Source: Heloderma charlesbogerti
Taxonomy: Eukaryota; Chordata; Lepidosauria; Squamata; Helodermatidae
Reading direction: 5' to 3'
Assembly (NCBI GenBank): GCA_026122225.1
Contig: JANEZZ010001477.1
Span: forward strand, 310,001 to 374,000
DNA: 64,000 bases
Shown here piece after piece: positions 32,085 to 41,413 of this stretch (positions are counted from its first letter, which is position 1; each line of letters opens with the position of its first letter). The position numbers and the translations under genes are program-made. The notes beneath the pieces were generated by a model. The model saw only the letters and a list, made by a program, of their open reading frames with translations, was not told the DNA's origin and searched no databases.

Positions 32085-33760
32085 GGATTCATGGCCCTTC
32101 CCTACACATCCTTTGCTGAAATTTTGCATCTTTTTAAGGAACAAAGGGGATGTCTGCCAGAGCCATAAGGTGCAAGCTGGCCGTTTCTTAGTCTTCTGGC
32201 CACAACAATGGGAGTTACTGATTCCAAGTCAGAATTCAGGGCCAGGCGCGCAGTGTAGGGTTGTGGCATGGATGCCGCCTGCTTTAGCTGAATCTAGGCA
32301 CCCTCTCTCTCTGGATACCCTTCTCTGGTTCCGAGATTATTGTCCTCCATTTGCCTTTCCCAGCATGACGGTTCCCTGTTCCACGCAGCAGCCTTAACCG
32401 CCTTCTTCTGAGCCCTTAGGATTTCAGGATTGTTTCAGGCTCCCATCATTGACTTGTCAAGAAGGGCCTGAGGTGCTACAATGTACAGGTCTATCCCGCT
32501 GTACTCCACCTATGCATTCAGAGGTTTAGGCCCCGTCAGGGTCCTCATGGCCTTTACTGGAGTGCTGCGGGTCTGGGAGAGACCCCTGTTTTGTCACTCC
32601 AACGGTCCACCATGGAAAAAAATTCAATCTGGGCGGTCACCACATCAGCTCTAGCACGCTAGGCCCAGGTAATTTGTGATTCGGAACTAGAGATGTCAGA
32701 GAATTCCGCCACGGATCTCGGGGAGGCCAAATGCCAGCGCATTCGGCCCCCCAAAATCGGTGGTGGAACGGTCTGCCCCCCCACCCCTCCGGGACGGGAC
32801 TTACCTTGGGCGGATGTTCCTGGAGGTGGCAGCTCCGGCAGCGGCGGCGGTTCGGCGGCGGTGGCTGCTGCAGCGGCTGGTCTTCCAACTGGCTGCCGCT
32901 GCTGCCATTTCCAGTTAAAAAAAAACAAAAACAAAAAAACGTGATAGGCTACGTAAAGATTTACGTAGCCTATCATGGCTAGATTTTTAAAAAACACCGT
33001 GATAGGTTACGTAAATGTTTACGTAGCCTATCACAGCTGATTTAAAAGAAAGAAAAAAAACGCACATACGCAAATGGCAGCGCCCATGGGCGCCGCCATT
33101 TGCGTTCCTTATTTTGGCACGTCTTAGTCTATGTAAACATTTACATAGACTAAGACGGTGAAAATAAGGGGAACGCAAATAGCATAGATGCTACGCTATT
33201 TGCGTTCTCCTTATTTTCGCTGTCTTAGTCTACGTAAATGTTTACGTAGACTAAGACGTGCCAAAATAAGGAACACAAATGGCGGCGCCCATGGGCGCCG
33301 CCATTTGCATACGCGTGTGTTTTTTTTTCTTTTAAATCAGCTGTGATAGGCTACGTAAACATTTATGTAGCCTATCATGGCTGACTGCAGGGACGCAAAC
33401 GACGGTGGCTACGGCCACTGCCATTTGCGTCCCTGCTAGCCAGTGGCCAGATGTCCGGCCGCTGGCGGAGCCAGCAGGCGGCTCCGCAGAATCCCTGCGG
33501 AGCGGAGCCAGCCGGCCAGGATTCCGGGGGAGAGGGACAGAGCGCCTCCCCCCTGGCCAGAATTCCAGGGGGCGGGATGGAACGCATCAGCATAATCCGC
33601 GGAAAGGTAAGTCACTTTTGTGCATCCCTATTTGGAACTCTTCCTTGCAGTGGAGTGCTCTCCACGGTAGCTGCTTTAGGTTTCTCTCAGGAACGAAGCG
33701 TTCCAGCCTGGCGTTCGCAGTTTGGGTGTTTTTTCCTGATGCGATGTTCCCTTTGTTTGC
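32085..33760 (+). pseudogene. Tyrosine recombinase of the Ngaro-like element, split
   Basis: The first part (32085-32687) gives FCIFLRNKG, IRCKLA, LRCYNVQVYPAVLHLCIQRF and PRQGPHGLYWSAAG. The second part (33631-33760) gives VAALGFSQERSVPAWRSQF, which corresponds to the conserved HSFRIGAAS..A..G......GRW region, here badly decayed. Nested-palindrome copy 4 lies between them with a near-perfect 8-bp duplication. The catalytic Tyr region cannot be verified, and the gene is non-functional. Confidence 0.7.
32680..33638 (+). mobile_element. Nested-palindrome hAT-like element, copy 4
   Basis: Element 32688-33630: left end TAGAGATGTC, right end GCATCCCTA. Target duplication TTCGGAAC (32680-32687) versus TTTGGAAC (33631-33638), 7 of 8. 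Its large palindrome (about 32999-33385, centre near 33187) carries hairpins at 32941-32976, 32998-33035, 33066-33105, 33122-33152, 33178-33205, 33222-33255, 33275-33315 and 33342-33382. Outward donors: AAGGTAAGT minus at 32799-32807 and AAGGTAAGT plus at 33604-33612. It lies in the recombinase ORF of the Ngaro-like element. Confidence 0.95.
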
Positions 33761-33779
33761 CCCGATGTTTTGTTCCTCC

Positions 33780-34920
33780 GACCATCGGATTCGACGTATG
33801 CCAGTGCAGGTGCTCTTCTGCGAGCACAGTATGGTATTTTGGGCTGCATGAGGGGCTTCTACATTGGCCTTCGGATCCTGGCTTCAGTTACCCCAACACG
33901 CTACGATCCAGTGGCTTGGCAGACGCAACATGCGGTGGGAGGCCCTCCGCCTCACCCAGTTCCACCAAGGTTTGGTCAGTCTTCCTCCCCAAGTCCAGGT
34001 GCTGCATATTGGAAGGAACAACTTGGGCTGTAAGCCAGGCAAGGACCTGATCGAACAGGCCTTGGTTAACGTGCAGGTGGTTCGGCATGCCTGGCCAGAA
34101 GTAGCCATACTGTGGTCCTCACTGCTCCCATGGATCAATTGGAAGTCTTGGAATGATGTTGCCACTGGTAGGGCGCGTTGGAAAGTGAGTGGGGAAATGA
34201 CTTATGGTCTATGTGAATGGGGTGATGGATGCACCACCCACAGGGGATTCTGGATAGGGATGTACAAAATGACTTACCTGTTTCGTTTCATACATCCACG
34301 GTGGGGGGGGAGGCACTCTGTCCCTCCCCCCAAAATCCTCGACAGCTGGCTCTGCTCCACGGCAACTCTATGGAGCTGCCAGCCGGGGCAGCCCACAGCG
34401 ACATCTGGCCGCTGCTGGGCTGTGCAGGGACACAAATGGCAGCCGCCGTAGCCATTGCCATTTGCGTCCCTTTTTTTTTGCCATGATAGGCTACGTAAAT
34501 ATTTATGTAGCCTATCACCACCTCTGCAGGGACGCAAATGGCGTCCCTGCGTTAGCCGTGATAGGCTACATAAGTATTTACGCAGCCTATCACGGCTAAA
34601 ATGGTGTAGCGAATTGCGGCCGCAGATGCGGCTGCCATTTGCAGAGCAGCGTGAACGGCAGCAGCTAAGTGCTCTGTTTCACGCACCTTTTGTGGGGTGG
34701 GGGGCGGGGGGCTTTGTTTCACCATGGGTTTCGGGGGGCCGAATGCACTGGCACTCGGCCTCACTGAGATCCGTGGCGGAATTCTCCACCATCCCTCATT
34801 CTGGACAAGGAGGGAGTGTTACAGGCTTACAGGCAGGACGGCGTCCGCCCGTCTAATGTAGGGAATAGCATATTTCTGTCCGATCTGCAAAGGGGCCTGC
34901 GGGAAGTTCTTCTGCGCAGG
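33780..34920 (+). pseudogene. SGNH-hydrolase-like ORF of the Ngaro-like element, split
   Basis: An open stretch encodes IQWLGRRNMRWEALRLTQF, QVQVLHIGRNNLG and VAILWSSLLPWINWKSW. After the transposon at 34255-34797 come QDGVRPSNVGNSIFLSDLQR and GLREVL. HIGxNxLG and DGVxxSxxGxxIFLxDL are block III and the His/Asp block of SGNH (GDSL) hydrolases carried as an extra ORF by vertebrate Ngaro elements. A usual His is replaced by Arg in DGVRPS. The function in the element is unknown. Confidence 0.75.
34247..34805 (-). mobile_element. Nested-palindrome hAT-like element, copy 5
   Basis: Element 34255-34797, inverted relative to copies 1, 2 and 4. Perfect 8-bp duplication ATTCTGGA (34247-34254 and 34798-34805). 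The left end is TAGGGATGTAC; the right end is CCATCCCTC with the last base changed. Hairpins are at about 34437-34465 (CAAATGGC type), 34482-34518 and 34557-34597 (GATAGGCTACGT type). It is a shorter, partly deleted member: an outward donor CAGGTAAGT is present on the minus strand (34272-34280), but I see none at the other end. It splits the hydrolase ORF of the Ngaro-like element. Confidence 0.95.
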
Positions 34921-35420
34921 TGGGGGGAGTTTCACAAGCACTAGGCTTGTGACTCCTGAGGCAGCTAGGATGGGCAAAAGCAGAAAGAGATTAGGGATGG
35001 TGTGCATGCAGAGGCACCTAATGGTGACAGGTGACGCCTGAGGCCACCTGAACAGATTGTTCAGGGGGGACAAGTTTTGCTTGGTGGGGGGACAAGTTTT
35101 GCCTGGGAGACCAACCCTCATCACTCACCCAGGTGTTGTGCGGCACCGGGAGGGGGTGACAGGGGAAGGTCTACCTCCCCCGGAAGGGGCAGTCCGGAGG
35201 GATGGCGAGATCGACGCCACCCCTCAGGCTGGGTGTGTTTTCGCCCAAGAAGTGCCAGCGAGTCCCTGGCACAGTCAGATGCCTGTCCTAGGTACCCCTT
35301 TGCAGATATTTTCAATAAATGTGGCCCAATTTTCAACCCAAGCCTTGTTGTTTGACTCTTCTTTGACCCATCTCCGCTCACAAATGATTTCCCTAGCAAA
35401 AAGGGATTGTTGGGATCCCT

Positions 35421-35839
35421 CCCTGTTGTAATGCAAAGTATGCTAGGGTGGCTTGGCCTTGAAGAGGCAATTAAGACCCATTAGCGTGACAAAAGACTTA
35501 CTCCTCATGGAGACGAAAACTGCTGGAGCTGGTTAGTTGCTATAGATCATCACAGCAGCCTGCAGTTTTGGACTCTGCTTGGGAGTGTGGCTATGTTCAC
35601 TGCTACAATGAGTGCCTGCACTTTAGGATTTACCATTACACTGCTGTGTTCAGCCATGAACTAACTGAGTAAGCTGTGGGGAAATTGCTGGCCACAATTC
35701 AATACAGGGTTAGGAATGCTTAATCTCATTGAATCAGTGGGCTGAAGTATAGTTATTCGATGCTGGGTTGTGGTGGCTGTGCCTCAGCCTTTGCAAACTG
35801 TAAAAATGTTATATAGTAAGTACACCAGTCCTTCGAAGT
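35421..35839. other. No feature recognised
   Basis: Short unique-looking stretch between the Ngaro 3' end and copy 6. Confidence 0.4.
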
Positions 35840-36732
35840 TAGGGATGTACGAAACTCACTTACCTTTTCACAGAAACTTTCATGGTGGGGGGGATGGGGG
35901 GGAGGCGCTCTGTCCCTCCCCCCGGAATCCTTGATGGGGGGGAAGCGATCCGGCCCTCCCCCCCAGAATCCTCAATGGCCGGCTCCGCTCCACGGCCAGG
36001 CCGCGGAGCAGCTGGCCAGGGCTGTCCACAGCTGGATTTCCAGCGGCGGCTCTGGCGGCGGCTGGTCTCCTGGCCGGCCACGGCTGAGCTGCCGCCGCCG
36101 CCATTGCCGTCCTTGCAGCCGTTATAGGCTACGTAAGAATTTACGCAGCTTATCACGACTAACCCCCCCCCCCAAACCCAGCATACGCAAATGACGGTGG
36201 CTACGGCGGCCGCCATTTGTGTTCCCTAGTTTTCGCCGATTTATCTTACGTAAATATTTATGTAGGCTAGAACGGTGAAAAATAAGGGGACACAAATTGT
36301 GCCCACTATGCTATTTGCGTTCCCTTTTTTTTTCGCCGTTTTATCTTACATAAATATTTATGTAAGATAAATCGGCAAAAAATAGGGAACGCAAATGGCG
36401 GCCTCCGTAGCTGCTGCCATTTGTGTACGCTGGGTTTTGGGGGGGGGTTAGCTGTGATAGGCTACGTAAATTCTTACGTAGCCTATCACAGCTGCAAGGA
36501 CGGCAATGGCGGTGGCAGCAGCCCGGCCGTGGCCGGCCAGGAGACCTGCCGCCAGAGCCGCCACTGGAACCACTGCCGAATCCACCGCATCCGCCCCAGG
36601 TAAGTGCCGTCCTGAGGGGATTTTGCGGGAAGGGCGGGGGGCAGGAGGCCATTCCACCACGGATTCCGGGGGGCCGGATTCTAAAGAATCCAGCCTCACT
36701 GGAAACAGTGGAGGAATTCTCTGCCATCCCTA
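35840..36732 (-). mobile_element. Nested-palindrome hAT-like element, copy 6
   Basis: Starts TAGGGATGTACGAAACTCAC and ends GCCATCCCTA, inverted relative to copy 1. Hairpins lie at about 36122-36160, 36185-36225, 36236-36275, 36290-36320, 36335-36385, 36388-36430 and 36452-36492; the centre is near 36305. Outward donors: AAGGTAAGT minus (35858-35866) and CAGGTAAGT plus (36597-36605). Flanking 8-mers TTCGAAGT and TCTTTGAT do not match. The hairpin at 36236-36275 is a hybrid of two stem types, as in copy 2. Confidence 0.85.
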
Positions 36733-37284
36733 TCTTTGATGTTGTTGCTGTAGAGCTCATTTGCTGTCTGTAAATGAGATGAAACCCATCAGAAAGGAAT
36801 CGTCTATTGGAGCAGATAATTCCATTGACATACACATGGATGGGCCCAGCGACTCCGTAATGTTTCCTCTCCTATTCCATTTCTTCTCTGTTTCATTGTT
36901 TCCATAATACATGAATGGTTTATGATGAAGACTTTATTGAAACAGATGTTTGCCAGTCACCTGCCACTCATCTGCCAATGATGAGGAACAAGAAGCGAAA
37001 GGTCGGAGGACAGCAAGACATTTCTAAGCACTATAAATAATCATGGGTCTAGCCTGAATAAAACTGGAAAAGTGCTGGCTAAAGAAAAGTGGGTTTGCAA
37101 ATAATTGCCTAAACATTTCCTCAGCTCCTGGGTCACCAGTGCTTTGCAACAATGAAGATACTCCTTCACAGAGCACACCTCCGCTAGACTCGCCACACAT
37201 GGAAATGCCAGAAACATCACCCCACCCACCCATGGTTCAACATGCATTGCAGACCACCAAGGTTCCTGTGTACCCCAACCTTCC
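36733..37284. other. No feature recognised
   Basis: Nothing supported. Confidence 0.4.
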
Positions 37285-37408
37285 CCAACCTGGTACCCTC
37301 CAGATGTTTTGGACTACAACTCCCAGAACTCCTGACCATTGCCCATGCTATCTGGGGCTGATGGGAGTTGTAGGCCAAAACATCTAGAGGGCACCAGGCT
37401 GGTGTAGG
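37285..37408. repeat. Palindromic repeat, GGGAGTTGTAGTCCAAAACA family
   Basis: Clear inverted repeat: AACCTGGTACCCTCCAGATG and TTTTGGACTACAACTCCCAG on the left; GATGGGAGTTGTAGGCCAAA and CATCTAGAGGGCACCAGGCT on the right. Confidence 0.8.
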
Positions 37409-38309
37409 CTGGTGTAGACCAATAACCTACTCCCCCCAAAAGAAGTCCAAATGGATGTTAGTGGGGAAATGAGATCTAGTGCTGTCCCTGGTGCTATAAT
37501 AAAATAGTCCTTACGTGATCCCCCTGTATTTGTAAAGGCACAACTGATAAAATGCTACCCTCTCTGTTTTTATTCTTAGATCCAGCTAGGTGGTAAAACT
37601 GTTGTATAACAGGAAAGGGGGCTGTACATTTGGAGGTTATTTGATTTAATGCACAGCGGTGAAATTCAGCCTTTCATGGGCCTTTATTTTTGACAGAAAA
37701 CTATCACTGTTGCATTTCTTCAAATGCAAATAAGGTGCAGTAGCTGTTTAATAAATAACTTTGGACGTGTTTCAGTTATCTCCATCAGGAGAATTGGTGA
37801 GACACATATAACATCTCCTTCTGATAAGACATGTTTAGAAGAGCTATCTCTCCAAATCCTGACTGTGTCAGCTCCTCTATACATTTGCATCCAGAACTGG
37901 AAATAAAGAGGTGAGACACAGGTAAGTGGGTTGAACTGGGACCAAAGTTACTGAGCATATAGCAAAACATGCTAAAAAGATATTTGTATTTGTTTGTTTG
38001 CTCAAACAACAGGAACAGCAAGCATTTCCAAGTGTGGTTTCTTTCTGGGCATGGTTATCAGCCAACTAGCACTGCTTCCCATGCTCACTATAACTGCTTG
38101 ACCATCTTAATTTCATATCTGCAAGGGAGATTTTAAATAATTGTTTCCTATACTGCCCCCCACCCCACAAGCCACCCTTCTCCTCCACACATTCTTTATT
38201 TGAGACTTCTCCCATTTAAGGGATTTTTGAAATGCACATATGAAACTCTGAGAATGCTCAACATCACCAATGACATGAAGGTTACACTTTCATTGACAAA
38301 TGTAAGCCA
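37409..38309. other. No feature recognised
   Basis: Unique-looking. No gene. Confidence 0.4.
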
Positions 38310-38480
38310 TCAACTAAGGGTGAGATCCTATTCAGATAGGCGGCTGCCTCTGAACTTGGAGGTGACCACCTATCCAAAGCAGGGCAGGAGAAGCACGGAG
38401 GGGACTGTTCCCTCCGCGCTTCTCCTGCCCTGCATTGGCGGCTAGACAGCGATTGCGTGTGGGGGGAGGCTGCTGTACAA
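38310..38480. repeat. Interspersed repeat with CAGGGCAGGAGAAGC palindrome
   Basis: Contains GAGATCCTATTCAGATAGGC, then an inverted pair AGCAGGGCAGGAGAAGCACG / GCGCTTCTCCTGCCCTGC around GGGGACTGTTCCCTCC. A related copy is at 39865-40275. Confidence 0.6.
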
Positions 38481-38577
38481 CACGTTGGATCAATACTGTA
38501 GGGCGGTGAGATGATGGCAGGGTCTGAGTTATTCATGTATGGTTGTTAGAAACACCCCACGACTAGCACAGGACAAG

Positions 38578-38702
<125 letters not shown>

Positions 38703-38991
38703 CTCCCCATAGGGCAGCACAGCTGTCACTTTAAGGCCAAAGAACTCTGCAATGGGAGAAACGGAGGTCATGGGATTTCTGCCTTCCTCACAGCTTTTAA
38801 AGGAACACAAGCTCCCACTCGTATATGCCGAGATGAACTCCAAGGCCATTTCTACACGAGGTATTTATCATGCACTCATGACTGGCCACTCATGGAAGTT
38901 TGTCGGTCCTTTACACGATGTCGTCAAACTCCAAGATGTCTCCCGTGGTTTTATCCAGCTATCCTGCCTTAAAAAAATTGAGATATGCTGA

Positions 38992-38992
38992 A

Positions 38993-39033
<41 letters not shown>
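38992..39033. repeat. (CA)n microsatellite
   Basis: About 20 CA units. Confidence 0.95.
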
Positions 39034-39034
<1 letters not shown>

Positions 39035-39864
39035 TTCTGCAGTGTAGTGCCAGCATACCATGATAATTCCGCCATGGGATGGCGCTGTTTTATTGAAAAA
39101 TATAGGAAGCCCTGTTAAGGCTGCTGAAAAGGGGCGTTTCCAATTCCACATCACATTCGTCGTCTAAAGGAGCCAATCCTAATTGCACCACAGAAATGGA
39201 AGCAAAATGCTCTGCTAGGGCTGCAGGATTTTCCATTGACGTAGAGACACCCCGAGTGATGTGCATTGTGAACCCCCTCCTCTCCAGAGCTGATCCAATA
39301 TATTTTGCTCTCTGAAGCAGCAAGTGGAGCGAAATCAAGGTAGGAAAACCCAAAGCAAGCCAGGTTATTTTGGTATCTGAGGCAAAAATAAATAAATAAA
39401 TCCCACAAGCACCACGCCCACTCCTTGGCAGTAAAAATAAATCAGGTTGGATGCAGGAGAAAGGGAACTTCCATGAAAGGAAAGGGAAGGTCCCTCAGAC
39501 CAGTTTTGGGGACCCCAACCACATCCCAGCTCACCTGATTCAGCTGGGTCTCGGACATCCTGTGCAGCATTTTCAGGGGCTGGAGGGGCTGCTGTGGAAA
39601 GGAGGGGGTGGGGAAGTCCACTTGGGCCAATGCAGTTGATTCAGCTTAAATCTGGATCTCACCCCAGATCTAGACAATCTTGGATGTCCTATGATTTGTT
39701 ATTTTAGTTTTTTCAGAAAGCCAGGAAAACAACATTGGATCCAACCCAACAAGAATACATTAAATGACCAACAATTCACTGCCCTTTCATGACACCCAGA
39801 ATCAGCTCCTGAGGCAACCTCCTCATTCTGCCTAATGGTAGGGCCAGTGCTACCCCTCTCTAAG

Positions 39865-40275
39865 GGCACAATCCTATCGAGATAGGTGGCCACCTCTGAA
39901 CTCGGAGGCAACTGCCCATCCAAAACAGGGCAGGAGAAACATGGAGGGGATTGTTCCCTCCACGCTTCTCCTACCCTGCTTTTTTGGCTAGACTGTGGCT
40001 GTCTAGCCACGGGAGCATGGAGCGGGGGAGGGGGAGGAGGCTGTTTTATGACACATAGGATGTATAGTACAGGCAGTGACGCTCTCCGCGCCCCAGAATG
40101 CCCCCAGTCACGCCCCTTTCTGGCTCCTCTGCACTCCTCTTGTGAGTGCGGAGGCCGGGGCTGTTCCGCACTGCCTCCGAGACAGCAACCACGCTCCGGG
40201 AAGGAACCTCGGTGCGTGGACTCTGAGGTCAGTTCCTGGAAAACACTGTCTAGCAGCCATAGGATTGCTCCCTAA
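39865..40275. repeat. Interspersed repeat, AGGGCACAATCCTATCG family
   Basis: Left end AAGGGCACAATCCTATCGAG, right end CAGCCATAGGATTGCTCCCT; these are inverted relative to each other. The interior has the CAGGGCAGGAGAAACATGGA / CACGCTTCTCCTACCCTG palindrome shared with 38310-38480. Probably a non-autonomous DNA transposon. Confidence 0.6.
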
Positions 40276-41290
40276 TACACTTTCATTAATCAAAGAGATC
40301 CCTCAGAAAATAAACAAAATGTATCTGAGGTCTGTGGATAAATATCTGGGTGCAGAGGGTACTACTCCTATGAAAAGTCACCTAAATTGGAAGGTGAGTG
40401 TATTGTATTCTCCAGATTCAAAAATCATGGCTCAACCATCTCAGTGTCAATACAGATATTACAGCATCTAGTTAACTCCTGGAAACGACTTGGTTATGCA
40501 AGTGGTTTATTCATGTGAACAGTGTAAAATTTGAAGTGGGGACTCATGGAAGATTGCAGGGGCTATTTCCATGATGAGAAGCAATTTTTCTAATCAAGGA
40601 AATAGTCACGGCAATCTTTTGTCAGTCACCACTTCAGATGTTAACTGAAACATGGTGGCGGAGTGGTGGGGAGGGCGGCTTTACATTGAAAAGCTTTAGA
40701 AAATTCTGCACCAGCTCCAGCAGTCCCTGTCTTTGCTAACTTAAATGTGGACAGTGGTAAAATGTGGGACTTGCCCTCAATTTCAGTTTTGGGACCAAAA
40801 CGTGAGTTGCATCACTAAAATTTCATTATTCTAGTGGCTCTGCAGTAGGTAAAATAAAAGCTTAACTAAGAATGTAGCTTTCATTCACATGATTAAAGAT
40901 AATGCATCTGTGGTCTTGCATTGCTTGGATTGCCTGTCTGAAGGCCCATCAGGAAGCACAATGTCATTAAAACTGACAGAATAAATATACAACAGAAAAT
41001 CAGAATGGCTGGGAGCATCTGCTATGCTATGGAGCAGAGCGCTTCTAAGCTCATTTAGCCCTGGAAGACTTCCTATGTTATGAGCTTTGGGTATTGCACA
41101 GTATAGAAATGCAATAAATAAATAAAATTATGTTAAAGTGAAGAGGGTCCCTCTAGTAGGAGATGCCTCAACTAATGTCTGTGATATGCCCAAAACAAAC
41201 ACAGAATTCACAGTTTGGTGTGTAGTCTGACTATATTAGGGTCATGTGTTGGTGAAACCAGAGATTCTACACATGGGCCCATACATGTCA
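40276..41290. other. No feature recognised
   Basis: Nothing supported apart from an A-rich (AATA)n patch near 41114. Confidence 0.4.
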
Positions 41291-41292
41291 GC

Positions 41293-41413
41293 TATGTGTG
41301 GTGCTCTCCACGGGTTTTGGACTACAAGTCCCAGAATTCTTGACTATTGGCCATGCTGTCTAGGGCTTATGAGAGTTGTAGTCCTAAAAATCTGGAGGGC
41401 ACCAGGCTGGCTA
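41293..41413. repeat. Palindromic repeat, GAGAGTTGTAGTCC family
   Basis: Inverted words GGTTTTGGACTACAAGTCCC and AGAGTTGTAGTCCTAAAAAT, then CTGGAGGGCACCAGGCTGG. Same family as 37285-37408. Confidence 0.75.

Larger units (their letters stand above)
30050..35420 (+). mobile_element. Ngaro/DIRS-like tyrosine-recombinase retrotransposon, decayed
   Basis: Plus-strand remains appear in the order expected for vertebrate Ngaro-like elements: a Gag-type cysteine/histidine finger (about 30455-30570), reverse transcriptase fingers (about 30680-31040), RNase H (about 31460-31930), tyrosine recombinase (about 32085-32680 and 33631-33760), an SGNH-hydrolase-like ORF (about 33780-34254 and 34798-34920) and a 3' region with AATAAATGTGGCCCAATTTT (35313). 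Stops and frameshifts are frequent and the reverse transcriptase catalytic centre is missing, so it is dead. Two nested-palindrome transposons (32688-33630 and 34255-34797) split it. The exact ends and split direct repeats were not located. Confidence 0.8.
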
